Positions 18,021 to 27,021 of a DNA stretch of 64,000 nucleotides are shown piece after piece. Where the stretch lies: the NCBI RefSeq assembly GCF_900156285.1, contig NZ_FTNC01000003.1:1-64000 (forward strand). Direction: 5' to 3'. Numbering within the stretch: the stretch's first letter is position 1; each line of letters begins with the position of its first letter. Under the pieces are notes generated by a model. It saw only the letters and a program-made list of their open reading frames with translations. It was not told where the DNA came from and ran no database searches. A program made the position numbers and the translations under genes. This stretch comes from Halanaerobium kushneri. Its GTDB lineage: Bacteria; Bacillota; Halanaerobiia; Halanaerobiales; Halanaerobiaceae.

Positions 18021-19916
18021 ATGGTAAATCAGCTAATAGTCAGAGAAAGATCGCTGGAGAATCTGCTGGTAGAAGCAGCTCAGCTTACTTTTGATTACGG
18101 CAAATATAGTAATATTTGGATCGGTAAATTTAGTAAAGATCAGGAAAAATTAAAAATTTTAACTTCAACAGAACAGAATTGTGACTTAATTAGAAAGGGA
18201 GATAATTACAGCTTATTTTCGAAGGATTTAGGTTTTGATTTTAAGGATGCAATGATTAATAATAATCAGGATAAAGTGATTCAGAACAGCTGTCAGAATT
18301 CTTCTGGCTCTGAGTTTTCTTTTCCTAAACACTGTGGTTCCAGAGCTTTTTTTCTATTGGAAGTTATGGACCAACCCTGGGGAATATTTTCTTTTTGCTC
18401 AACTGAGGATGACGAGTTTGATGAAATGGAGATTAAACTACTGTCTGAACTGACAGGAGATATTTCTCTGGGAATTGAAAAGATTATTAATGAGCAGCTA
18501 AGACTGGAGTCAGAAAGGCGGTTGAAAAAAAGTGAGGAGAATTATCGCAGATTATTTGAAAATTCTCCGGTGGGGATTTTCAAAACTACATCGACCGGTC
18601 AGGTGAAAATGATTAACCCTCATATGGCTCAAATTTTAGGTTTTGATTCAATATCTGAAACTATAACTTATTATAATGATCTCAAAAATTCTCTTTATGT
18701 AAATTCTGAACGCCGGGATCAATTTTTAAACCAGATTAAAACAGAGGGTATGGTTGATAATTTCGCTTATCAGGCCTATGATCGGGAAGGGAATATTTTG
18801 TGGCTGGAAATGAATGCACGAGTCAGTCAGAAAGATGAAGACGGCAGTTTTATGATCGATGGATTCTGTCGAAATATAACTGAGCGGCGTCAGAGTGAAG
18901 CGAAAATTCGTTATCTCGGTTTTCATGATAAACTTACCGGGTTATATAATCGGGCTTTTTTAGAGGAAGAAATTAAAAGGGTAGACACATTGCGTCAGCT
19001 GCCGATTAGTATAATTATGGGTGATTTAAATAATTTGAAATTGATTAATGATACTTATGGTCATGCCAGTGGAGATAGATTGATTAAAGAGGCTGCTGAC
19101 ATTTTCCGAAAATCATGCCGGGATGAAGATATAGTTGCCCGCTGGGGTGGGGATGAATTTGTTGTGTTATTACCTCAGACAGATAGGGCTGAGAGTGAAG
19201 ATATCATTAAAAGAATTAATGCTTATTTAGAGCAGGAGGCTGGAGAACTGCAGGTTTCTATTTCACTGGGGACTGCTGCTAAAACAGATATTGAAGAGGA
19301 TTTGATGGTTGTTTTAGGTAGGGCAGAAGATAGAATGTATAAAAATAAAATTGCCAGCAGAAAAAGTGCACGCAGTAGTGTATTGGCAGCTTTTTTAAGT
19401 TCGTTAAGAGAAAAAAGTTCAGAAACTGAAGAACATGTACAGAGGATGAGTAGTCTCGCGGCTGATTTTGCCCAGAAAATTGGACTTTCTAGCTCTGAGC
19501 AGGACCGGCTTTATCTTTTAACTCAAATGCATGATATTGGTAAAATTGCAGTACCGGAAGAAATATTAAACAAAACAGAAGAGTTGAGTGATGAAGAATG
19601 GGAGATAATCAAAAAACATACTGAAACTGGTTTTAGAATAACTTCTAACATCGAAGATTTTGCCCATATATCTTCCGAAATACTGCATCATCATGAGTGC
19701 TGGGATGGTTCAGGTTATCCAGAAGGAATCAGTGGTAAAGATATCCCACTCCTTTCACGGATGCTGACAATAGTTGATTCTTATGATGTAATGATTAGCG
19801 GCCGACCTTACAAGAAGGCATTGACTAGAGCTGAGGCTTTAGCAGAACTGAAAAGATTTGCCGGAGTTCAGTTTGATCCAGAATTAGTGGAAAAATTTAT
19901 TGAGAGTTTAGATTAG
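18021..19916 (+). CDS. GAF-PAS-GGDEF-HD-GYP cyclic-di-GMP signalling protein (C-terminal part of a frameshifted gene)
   Basis: A 631-residue frame with a GAF-like sensor (about residues 1-165), a PAS domain (about 175-295, NYRRLFENSPVGIF), a diguanylate cyclase domain with intact GGDEF (RWGGDEFVVLLP, about 375) and an HD-GYP phosphodiesterase domain (MHDIGKIAVPEEIL, then HHHECWDGSGYPEGISG). It could both make and degrade c-di-GMP. No ribosome-binding site precedes the ATG at 18021, and the in-frame sequence upstream continues the PAS domain of the preceding fragment, so the real gene probably begins at 17527. It lies between uvrA and uvrC, an unusual place for a signalling gene. Confidence 0.88.
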   Translation: MVNQLIVRERSLENLLVEAAQLTFDYGKYSNIWIGKFSKDQEKLKILTSTEQNCDLIRKGDNYSLFSKDLGFDFKDAMINNNQDKVIQNSCQNSSGSEFSFPKHCGSRAFFLLEVMDQPWGIFSFCSTEDDEFDEMEIKLLSELTGDISLGIEKIINEQLRLESERRLKKSEENYRRLFENSPVGIFKTTSTGQVKMINPHMAQILGFDSISETITYYNDLKNSLYVNSERRDQFLNQIKTEGMVDNFAYQAYDREGNILWLEMNARVSQKDEDGSFMIDGFCRNITERRQSEAKIRYLGFHDKLTGLYNRAFLEEEIKRVDTLRQLPISIIMGDLNNLKLINDTYGHASGDRLIKEAADIFRKSCRDEDIVARWGGDEFVVLLPQTDRAESEDIIKRINAYLEQEAGELQVSISLGTAAKTDIEEDLMVVLGRAEDRMYKNKIASRKSARSSVLAAFLSSLREKSSETEEHVQRMSSLAADFAQKIGLSSSEQDRLYLLTQMHDIGKIAVPEEILNKTEELSDEEWEIIKKHTETGFRITSNIEDFAHISSEILHHHECWDGSGYPEGISGKDIPLLSRMLTIVDSYDVMISGRPYKKALTRAEALAELKRFAGVQFDPELVEKFIESLD

Positions 19917-19996
19917 CTAATATTATATCATTTATTTTTAAAAGATTGTTTTGTAACAGTTGAAGAAGTAATTATTCACAAATTAAGGTGATATTT

Positions 19997-21847
19997 ATGA
20001 CAGACAATGAAAATAGAAAAGAACACATAGAAGCACAGCTCAAGGAATTACCCCGACAGCCCGGTGTTTATTTAATGAAAGATGAGACCGGAATGATTAT
20101 TTATGTTGGTAAAGCTAAATCTTTACGCAGTCGGGTAAGATCATATTTCCGTAAAAATGATCAGACTTATAAGACCAGAATGCTGGTTAAATATATAGAT
20201 GATTTTGATTATATTATAACTGATACAGAAGTTGAAGCCTATATTCTAGAGGCTAATTTAATCAAAAAACACCAGCCCAAATTTAATATCAGGCTTAAGG
20301 ATGATAAAACTTATCCCTATATTAAAGTGACTAAGAATGTTGATTTCCCAAGGGTGTTTAAAACCAGAATTGTAAAAAATGATGGAGCAAAATATTTTGG
20401 ACCCTTTGCTGATGTTGATGCAATTTATAAGACTCTTGATGTGATCAAAGATATTTTTAAGCTTAGAAGCTGTAAAAAGGAATTGAAGGCAGATGATCCA
20501 GAAGATCGTCCCTGCTTAAATTACCATATTGATAAATGTCTAGGCCCCTGTATTGGAGCTGTCAGTAAAGAGGATTATCATGAGCTGATTGACCAGGTCT
20601 GCCTTTTTCTTTCCGGGCGTCAGGTGGAGCTTAAACATCAGGTTGAGGAGAAAATGAAAGAAGCGGCTGCTGAAAGAAATTTTGAAAAAGCAGCTCGTTT
20701 TAGAGATGCTCTGGAGGCATTTGAAAAATTAAGTGAAAGTCAGAAAGTAATGACAGATAAAAATGTTGATCAGGATGTGGTGGCCCTGGTTCAGGGAGAA
20801 GAGGATAATGCCTGTGCTCAGCTGCTTTTAGTCCGCAATGGCCGTCTGATTGGACAGGAATACTTTATTCTTCAGGGAACTGAAGAGGAAAGTGAAGCAG
20901 AAACCATGGCTTCATTTTTGCAGCAGTATTATGAGCAGGCAGCTGGAATCCCTGATGAGCTCTTATTAAATACGGAAATAAACTATCAGAGTTTACTTGC
21001 CGAAAGACTGGCAGATATTAAAGGTAAGAAAGTAAGCATCCAGTACCCGCAAAAAGGTGATAAGAAAAAAATGCTGGAGATGGCTGAACGAAATGCCGAA
21101 CAGAATTTAAAGAAGGAAGATATTCGCAGCAAATATGAAAAACAGCGTACCTCAGGAGCTGTAGAGAAGCTGGGAGAAATTCTGGAAATGGAAAATGATC
21201 CCTATCATATTGAGGGATTTGACATCTCAAATATACAGGGTACAGATTCTGTTGCTTCAATGGTTGTTTTCAAAAATGGACGACCTTCCAAGCAGGATTA
21301 CCGGCGTTTTAAAATTAAAACTGTGGAAGGACCCGATGATTTTTCCAGTATGAAAGAAGTGGTGGAACGCCGCTATGCAAGACTTTTGCGTGAAGATAGA
21401 AAACTTCCGGATCTGATTCTAATAGATGGTGGTAAAGGCCAGCTTAATGCAGCCTATGAGATTTTGGAACTCTTAGGTATAGAAGACCTGCCGATTATTG
21501 GTTTGGCTAAAAGAGAAGAAGAGATCTTTAGGCCTGGAGAAAGTGAACCGATCACTTTACCTCACCATACTCCTACTCTGCAGCTGCTGCAGCGGGTAAG
21601 AGATGAAGCCCACCGCTTTGCAGTCAGTTATCACCGCAAACTTAGATCAAGGCGTCTGACCCATTCGATGTTAGATGAGATTCCAGGAGTGGGAGAAACC
21701 AGAAGGAATGCCCTGCTCCAGCACTTTGGTTCTCTGGCAAAAATAAGAGAGGCTAAAATCTGGCAGCTTAAACAGGTGGATGGAATCAGCGGCAAAACAG
21801 CGCGTAAGATCTATGATTATTTAAGAGAAAATATGAGAGCCTATTGA
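19997..21847 (+). CDS. uvrC: UvrABC excinuclease subunit C
   Basis: A 616-residue dual-incision nuclease. It shows the GIY-YIG domain (GVYLMKDETGMIIYVGKAKSL, about residues 17-37) for the 3' cut, a cysteine cluster (CKKEL...CLNYHIDKCLGPCIG), the UVR motif for UvrB binding (about 205-240), the RNase H-like domain (ISNIQGTDSVASMVVF, LILIDGGKGQL) for the 5' cut, and a C-terminal helix-hairpin-helix (IPGVGETRRNALL). ATG at 19997 is chosen over GTG at 19988 because AAGGTG is properly spaced from it. With uvrB and uvrA at 12.4-17.4 kb the whole excinuclease is encoded in one 9.4-kb stretch. Confidence 0.97.
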   Translation: MTDNENRKEHIEAQLKELPRQPGVYLMKDETGMIIYVGKAKSLRSRVRSYFRKNDQTYKTRMLVKYIDDFDYIITDTEVEAYILEANLIKKHQPKFNIRLKDDKTYPYIKVTKNVDFPRVFKTRIVKNDGAKYFGPFADVDAIYKTLDVIKDIFKLRSCKKELKADDPEDRPCLNYHIDKCLGPCIGAVSKEDYHELIDQVCLFLSGRQVELKHQVEEKMKEAAAERNFEKAARFRDALEAFEKLSESQKVMTDKNVDQDVVALVQGEEDNACAQLLLVRNGRLIGQEYFILQGTEEESEAETMASFLQQYYEQAAGIPDELLLNTEINYQSLLAERLADIKGKKVSIQYPQKGDKKKMLEMAERNAEQNLKKEDIRSKYEKQRTSGAVEKLGEILEMENDPYHIEGFDISNIQGTDSVASMVVFKNGRPSKQDYRRFKIKTVEGPDDFSSMKEVVERRYARLLREDRKLPDLILIDGGKGQLNAAYEILELLGIEDLPIIGLAKREEEIFRPGESEPITLPHHTPTLQLLQRVRDEAHRFAVSYHRKLRSRRLTHSMLDEIPGVGETRRNALLQHFGSLAKIREAKIWQLKQVDGISGKTARKIYDYLRENMRAY

Positions 21848-21873
21848 TTTCAGGCTTAAAAGAGGTGAAGATT

Positions 21874-22230
21874 ATGGATTTTAGCAGAGATGAAAAGGGA
21901 CGAATAAAAAGAGATAGTTTAATTGAGGAAATAAGAAAAGAACTTAAGCGATTATATTTTCTTGAACAAATTAACAATATAGATTTAAGAATTGATTTAT
22001 CTAACCATTTTTCTAAACTGACAGGAATAGAAACTGATATAATAATATTAAACTCTGCTAAACCATTATTGAAATTTCAGGTTTTGAAGCATGGAAAACC
22101 AATATATGTAAATGATGATTTTGACTATCCAGGTTATTTTTCTAAAAGTCTGAGGGAACACTTTGATTTTAAATATTATAAGGAATATCATTATCAAAAG
22201 ATGAGAGAAAGATTAACTAAATCAACTTAG
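21874..22230 (+). CDS. MntA-like nucleotidyltransferase remnant (lacks the GS motif)
   Basis: A 118-residue protein whose C-terminal two-thirds resemble the MntA (MNT-type) antitoxin nucleotidyltransferase: TDIIILNSAKPLLKFQVLKH, GKPIYV, then LREHFDFKYYKEYHYQKM. The N-terminal part lacks the GSxxxG and DxD motifs that bind nucleotide and metal, with only NNIDLRIDL near the expected place. No HepT (HEPN) partner follows. The ATG at 21874 is favoured by AGAGGTGAAG just upstream; the frame is open from 21844, overlapping the uvrC end. It is either a decayed toxin-antitoxin component or a non-catalytic relative. Assignment is by pattern only. Confidence 0.5.
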   Translation: MDFSRDEKGRIKRDSLIEEIRKELKRLYFLEQINNIDLRIDLSNHFSKLTGIETDIIILNSAKPLLKFQVLKHGKPIYVNDDFDYPGYFSKSLREHFDFKYYKEYHYQKMRERLTKST

Positions 22231-22359
22231 GTAAACTGAATTTTGATAAGAGGATGTGTTATACATGGTAGATAAAGATGTGGTTTTAAAATATTTATAG
22301 ATTTTTTATTTTTTTTGCAGGAGAATTAACTTCAGTGTTGAATATGTAATATAGAGAAT

Positions 22360-22372
22360 CTGATATATCACA
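22360..22372. promoter_or_regulatory. Candidate operator of the GntR/FCD regulator (site 1)
   Basis: CTGATATATCACA contains the perfect palindrome TGATATATCA. The same 13 bases recur at 23159-23171 ahead of the galactonate dehydratase gene. This copy lies 22 bases before the regulator's own ATG, suggesting autoregulation. Confidence 0.55.
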
Positions 22373-22394
22373 GAAAAAATTAGGAAGTGTTACT

Positions 22395-23021
22395 ATGGCA
22401 ATTAATAAAAAAAGCCTGACAGATCAGGTTTATTCAATGTTAAAGGAAAAGATTTTAAATAGAGAGGTAGAACTTGGAGAGCAGTTAAATACCAGAGAGA
22501 TTGCCGAAGAGCACGGTATTTCTTTGATGCCTGTTCGTGATGCTCTGCGTCGTCTGGCAAATGAGGATCTGGTTGAAAATAAACCGCGAGTTGGCTTTTT
22601 TGTTAAGAATTTTTCGGAAGCTGAAGTCAATGAAATTTTAGAGGTCCGCAAAATGCATGAAATTTACTGTCTTAAAAATTATTTTACTGATATTAATAGA
22701 GAAGTTATTTCTGATCTAAAAGATAAATTTGAGAATGGGCATAAAAAGTATTTTACCAGTTATGACAGTAAATTGCACAAAGAAATTGTGCTAGCCTCTC
22801 ATAACGATTATTTAATTGACAGCTATCTAAAAATGATAAATCACTATACAATGCTGTTTAGTTATTTAAATTATAAGCGTTCGGAGACTTCTCATCAGGA
22901 GCATATTGATTTGATTGACTGTATTTTAAATGATAAAAAAGAAAAAGCAATGGAAATTTTATACCGTCATTTAGATAGAGTTGAGATTGCTGAAGATGCA
23001 GCAATAAAAAGAAGAGCTTAA
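22395..23021 (+). CDS. GntR-family transcriptional regulator, FCD type
   Basis: A 208-residue regulator with an N-terminal winged helix-turn-helix (about residues 8-70: NTREIAEEHGISLMPVRDAL, then RRLANEDLVENKPRVGFFV) and a C-terminal all-helical FCD ligand domain (about 78-200). FCD regulators usually sense carboxylates or sugar acids. It is the first gene of the sugar-acid locus, upstream of dgoD, and a palindrome found before both genes is a good operator candidate. The ATG at 22395 has GGAAG upstream. The most likely effector is the imported sugar acid or a dehydration product, by context. Confidence 0.85.
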   Translation: MAINKKSLTDQVYSMLKEKILNREVELGEQLNTREIAEEHGISLMPVRDALRRLANEDLVENKPRVGFFVKNFSEAEVNEILEVRKMHEIYCLKNYFTDINREVISDLKDKFENGHKKYFTSYDSKLHKEIVLASHNDYLIDSYLKMINHYTMLFSYLNYKRSETSHQEHIDLIDCILNDKKEKAMEILYRHLDRVEIAEDAAIKRRA

Positions 23022-23158
23022 AATTTGATGGTAAAAATGCAAATTTTATTTGCATTTTGTTGCTAAATGTTGTAATATTAAAAATAGAAAGAAAATAAAG
23101 GCAACAGAATAATTAAAAAATCTTTATTTAACAAATAAAGAATATTTTTTGCTCAACT

Positions 23159-23171
23159 CTGATATATCACA
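23159..23171. promoter_or_regulatory. Candidate operator of the GntR/FCD regulator (site 2)
   Basis: Exact repeat of CTGATATATCACA, 81 bases before the dgoD start. A further half-match GATATC lies at about 23190. The identical copy at 22360-22372 suggests one regulator controls both transcripts. Confidence 0.55.
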
Positions 23172-23252
23172 TATCAAATAGTAGATAAATGATATCAGTA
23201 AAAGTTATTAATAAAATTTTTATTAAGATTATTCAGGCAGGAGTTGATTCTT

Positions 23253-24398
23253 GTGCAAATTAAAAAAATTGAACTTTTTAAGGTTCCACCCCGCTGGCTT
23301 TTCCTTAAAATTACTACTGATCAGGGGTTATCTGGTTGGGGAGAAGCAATTGTAGAAGGGAAAGCTGATACAGTAAGAGCAGCAGTAAAAGAAATGGAAA
23401 GCTACTTAATTGATAAAAACCCAATGCAGATAGAAGATATCTGGCAGACTTTATACAGAGGTGCTTTTTACCGGGGAGGGCCTGTTTTAATGAGTGCAAT
23501 TGCTGGTATTGATCAGGCACTCTGGGATATCAAAGGTAAGTATCTGCAGCAGCCTGTTTACGAGCTGTTGGGAGGAAAGGTTAGAGATAAAGTTAGAGTT
23601 TATTCCTGGATTGGTGGAGATAGACCTGATAATGTAGCTCAGGCGGCTCAGGAAAAAAAGGATGCCGGATTTACAGCTGTTAAAATGAATGGAACTGAGG
23701 AATTACATTACATAGATAGTTATAAAAAAATTGATCAGGCAGCTGCCAGAGTTGCAGCTATTAGGGAAAAACTTGGCCCTGATTTTGGAATTGCAGTTGA
23801 TTTTCATGGAAGAGTACATAAAGGAATGGCTCGAATTCTGTTTAAAGAATTAGAACCCTATCGTTTAATGTTTATTGAAGAACCAGTACTGTCTGAAAAT
23901 ATAGAAGCACTGGCTACAATGGATACTTTTGGAATTCCAATTGCTCTGGGAGAGAGATTATTTAGCCGCTGGGATTACAAAAAAGTTTTTGAGCTCAATA
24001 AAGTTGATATAATCCAACCTGATCTATCACATGCAGGTGGTATATCGGAGGTTAAAAAGATTGCAGCAATGGCTGAAGCCTATGATACAGCAGTAGCTCC
24101 TCATTCTCCACTGGGACCAATTAATTTAGCTGCCAGTTTGCAGATTGATGCTGTTACACCAAATGTTTTCATTCAGGAACAGAGCCTTGGTATTCATTAT
24201 AACCAGGGAAATGGCCTTTTGGATTATTTAGTAAATAAGGAAGTATTTAAATATAAAGATGGATATGCGGAAATTTCTGACCAGGCTGGACTTGGTATAG
24301 AAATTGATGAGGAGCTGGTAAGAGCGGAAGCAAAATCAGCCCATAACTGGAAAAATCCTGTCTGGCGCAACCAGGATGGAACTATTGCAGAGTGGTAA
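23253..24398 (+). CDS. dgoD: D-galactonate dehydratase (enolase superfamily)
   Basis: A 381-residue enzyme nearly as long as E. coli DgoD (382). It would dehydrate D-galactonate to 2-keto-3-deoxy-D-galactonate in the De Ley-Doudoroff route. It keeps strong DgoD features: FYRGGPVLMSAIAGIDQALW, YSWIGGDRP, the metal ligands in VDFHGRVHK and FIEEPVL, ALGERLFSRWD, IIQPDLSHAGGI, and the C-terminal PHSPLGPINLAASL and NPVWRNQDGTIAEW. GTG at 23253 is preferred: AGGAG (23239-23243) is nine bases away, while the TTG at 23244 touches it. A kinase and KDPGal aldolase are not in the window, so the rest of the route is elsewhere or different. Confidence 0.88.
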   Translation: MQIKKIELFKVPPRWLFLKITTDQGLSGWGEAIVEGKADTVRAAVKEMESYLIDKNPMQIEDIWQTLYRGAFYRGGPVLMSAIAGIDQALWDIKGKYLQQPVYELLGGKVRDKVRVYSWIGGDRPDNVAQAAQEKKDAGFTAVKMNGTEELHYIDSYKKIDQAAARVAAIREKLGPDFGIAVDFHGRVHKGMARILFKELEPYRLMFIEEPVLSENIEALATMDTFGIPIALGERLFSRWDYKKVFELNKVDIIQPDLSHAGGISEVKKIAAMAEAYDTAVAPHSPLGPINLAASLQIDAVTPNVFIQEQSLGIHYNQGNGLLDYLVNKEVFKYKDGYAEISDQAGLGIEIDEELVRAEAKSAHNWKNPVWRNQDGTIAEW

Positions 24399-24449
24399 AA
24401 ATTTTAATTGCTTATTGTTTTCTCTAAACCATAATTAGGAGAGAAGAAA

Positions 24450-25739
24450 ATGAATAAAATCAAATCCGAAATTATCAGTCAGGGTAAATATCTTAATGAA
24501 GCAGAAATTGATAAATATTTATCTGAACTGACCAGAGATATAATAGATGCAAAAATAAATAACCTCTTACTTATTCCACCTGATTACACACGTAAATCAT
24601 CAGCTCTGGGACCAATAACTGAGAAATTATATTTTAAGCTGGTTGAACAGGTTAAAAATATTGAAATTTTGCCTGCATCTGGAACCCACGATCCAATGGA
24701 CAGAAAAAGTCTTAAGTCTATGTTTGGGGAAATACCCTCAGATAGATTTTTAGCTCATAACTGGAGAAGTGAAACAATCAAAGTTGGCGAAATACCAGCT
24801 GCTAAGATGAAAGAATTTTCTCAGGGAGAATTAACTGAAGCGATTCCCTTAGAAATTAACAGGCACCTATTTGATGATAAATATGATCTTATTATCTCTA
24901 TTGGCCAGGTTATTCCACATGAGGTTGTAGGGATGGCAAATTATACTAAAAATATTGTAGTTGGCTGTGGAGGAGATCAGATAATTAATAAATCACATTT
25001 TCTGGGAGCTCTTGCCGGAATGGAAAAAATAATGGGAAAAGATCATTCTCCGGTTAGGAAGCTTTATGACTACTGTCAGCAGAAATTTTTAGCTCAACTT
25101 CCGCTTTTATATTTAATGTCTGTTAACTCGCCAGTAGGAGACAGCAAAACTGGTTTGACAAAGATTAAAGGTATTTTTGCTGGAAGTGAGAGAGATAGTT
25201 TTGAAAAGGCAGTTGCTTTGAGTCAGCAGCAAAATATAATAAAAGTAGAAAAACCACTGGAAAAAGTTGTAGTTTACTTAAAAGAAGATAAATTTAAAAG
25301 CACCTGGATTGGTGGTAAGGCAATTTATCGAACCAGAATGGCAGTTGCCGATGGGGGAGATTTAATTATCATTGCTCCGGGTATCCATAAGTTTGGAGAA
25401 GACAAAGAAATAGATAGACTGCTGCGTAAATATGGCTATCGGGGGACAGAAAAAACTCTGGAGAACTTGCATAATAATTCGGAGTTACAGGAAAATCTTT
25501 CGGCAGCAGCCCATTTGATTCATGGTTCTTCTGAAGGCAGATTTACAATTTCACTGGCGTCGCCAAAATTAAGTCAACAAGAAATTGAAGCTATAAATTT
25601 TAATTATTTAGATTATCAGCAAACAATTGAAAAATACAAAATAGATGAGTTAGAAAATGGTTTTAATAATGTAAATGAAGAAGAGATCTTTTATATCAAC
25701 AATCCTGCTACAGGATTGTGGGTATATCAAGATAAATAA
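24450..25739 (+). CDS. LarA-like nickel-pincer racemase/epimerase
   Basis: A 429-residue protein of the lactate racemase (LarA) family. The residues known to matter in LarA can be placed with conserved spacing: D45/R48 in PPDYTRKSS, H80 in ASGTHDP, H157 in VIPHEVVG, K167 ten residues later (the cofactor-tethering Lys in LarA), and H183. LarA homologues use a nickel-pincer nucleotide to racemise or epimerise 2-hydroxy acids; some act on sugar acids. Lying between galactonate dehydratase and a carboxylate TRAP transporter, a C2 epimerase for an aldonate is the likeliest role, but this is inference. The cofactor genes larB, larC and larE are not here. ATG at 24450 follows GGAGAG. Confidence 0.75.
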   Translation: MNKIKSEIISQGKYLNEAEIDKYLSELTRDIIDAKINNLLLIPPDYTRKSSALGPITEKLYFKLVEQVKNIEILPASGTHDPMDRKSLKSMFGEIPSDRFLAHNWRSETIKVGEIPAAKMKEFSQGELTEAIPLEINRHLFDDKYDLIISIGQVIPHEVVGMANYTKNIVVGCGGDQIINKSHFLGALAGMEKIMGKDHSPVRKLYDYCQQKFLAQLPLLYLMSVNSPVGDSKTGLTKIKGIFAGSERDSFEKAVALSQQQNIIKVEKPLEKVVVYLKEDKFKSTWIGGKAIYRTRMAVADGGDLIIIAPGIHKFGEDKEIDRLLRKYGYRGTEKTLENLHNNSELQENLSAAAHLIHGSSEGRFTISLASPKLSQQEIEAINFNYLDYQQTIEKYKIDELENGFNNVNEEEIFYINNPATGLWVYQDK

Positions 25740-25899
25740 GTAAAACAGGAGCAAGTTTATAATCCTATAAGCCCTTTAAAAAATCTTGGTGCAGGAGGTG
25801 GTAGTTTAAAAGAGGGGAGATTCATAGTATAATATGTTTGGTCAATTTATTTTAATTAATTAACTTAAACTAAAAAATATCTTACAGGAGGAAATTATC

Positions 25900-26907
25900 T
25901 TGAGAAAAAATTTAATTATTAACTTATCACTTGCTCTATTATTGGTTTTAACATTCACAGTGTCTACAATGGCGGCAGAATATACTATTAATGCTGGTAT
26001 CGGTCTTAACGATAAATCCGCTCAGTACAAGTCTCTGGAATTCTTTAAAGAATTAGTTGAGAAAAATAGTGACGGTCAGATTGAAGTAAACCTTTATCAC
26101 TCCAGTCAGCTTGGTGACGATAGAGAGATGATGGAAGCTCTGCAGATGGGTGTACAGGAAATGACCTGTCCTTCTACAGCTCCTATCGCTCCTTTTGTTA
26201 ATGGATTTAAAGTCTTTGATTTACCTTTCTTATTCCCAACTCACGAAGCAGCAGACTATGTTCTTGATGGACCTGTTGGTCAGGATCTATTAAAGCAGTT
26301 AGAAGATGTTGGTATTGTTGGTCTGGCATTCTGGGAAAATGGATACCGTCAGTTAACAAACAGTGTTAGACCTGTTGAAACTCCAGAAGATGTTAAAGGT
26401 CTAAAAATTAGAACTATGGAAAATCCAATGCATCTGGCTGCCTGGAAAGAAATGGGAGCTAACCCTACACCAATGGCATTTGGTGAGTTATTCTCAGCTA
26501 TGCAGCAGGGTGTTGTAGATGGTCAGGAAAACCCATGGGGTACAATTTACCTACAGAATTTCTTTGAAGTACAGGACTACACAACAAACACAGGACACGT
26601 ATATTCTCCATTTGTACTTATGATTTCCAAGCAGTTCTATGACAAATTACCTTCTGACTTACAGGATGTAGTTTATGAAGCTGCTCAGAAAGCTAAAGAT
26701 CACAACAGAAGAACAAACAGAGCAATGAACGCTGAATACTTAGAAAAACTGAAAGATGTTATGAATGTAACTATTTTAACTCCTGAGCAAAAAGCTGCTT
26801 TCCAGGAAGCTGTTCAGCCAGTATACGATCAGTTTAAAGATGAAATTGGTGCAGACTTAGTTGAAGAAGTACAGGCTCAGGTAAAAGAATTTCAGGCACA
26901 GCAGTAA
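25900..26907 (+). CDS. TRAP transporter solute-binding protein DctP
   Basis: A 335-residue periplasmic-type binding protein of the DctP family. Signal peptide at residues 1-26 (LALLLVLTFTVSTMAAEY). It has the family pattern LGDDREMMEALQMGVQEM, the carboxylate-binding Arg region GLKIRTMENP and the segment MQQGVVDGQENPWGTI. It delivers an organic acid, here probably a sugar acid, to the DctQ-DctM membrane pair encoded next. Start is TTG at 25900 behind AGGAGG. A GC-rich hairpin just after the gene suggests that this product is made in excess over the membrane subunits. Confidence 0.9.
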   Translation: MRKNLIINLSLALLLVLTFTVSTMAAEYTINAGIGLNDKSAQYKSLEFFKELVEKNSDGQIEVNLYHSSQLGDDREMMEALQMGVQEMTCPSTAPIAPFVNGFKVFDLPFLFPTHEAADYVLDGPVGQDLLKQLEDVGIVGLAFWENGYRQLTNSVRPVETPEDVKGLKIRTMENPMHLAAWKEMGANPTPMAFGELFSAMQQGVVDGQENPWGTIYLQNFFEVQDYTTNTGHVYSPFVLMISKQFYDKLPSDLQDVVYEAAQKAKDHNRRTNRAMNAEYLEKLKDVMNVTILTPEQKAAFQEAVQPVYDQFKDEIGADLVEEVQAQVKEFQAQQ

Positions 26908-26956
26908 TTAGTCTGATATTTTAAGCAAAGAATCTTTAGAAGAATAATTAACTGAT

Positions 26957-26979
26957 GAAGGGGGAGCTAATCCCCCTTC
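26957..26979 (+). terminator. Intercistronic attenuating hairpin after dctP
   Basis: GAAGGGGGA (26957-26965) pairs perfectly with TCCCCCTTC (26971-26979), followed by ATTTT. It lies between the binding-protein gene and dctQ, the same arrangement as at 8374 and 36053. Confidence 0.75.
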
Positions 26980-27021
26980 ATTTTAAAATTCAAGCCAAAT
27001 GGGTTTAAAGGGGAGAATATT

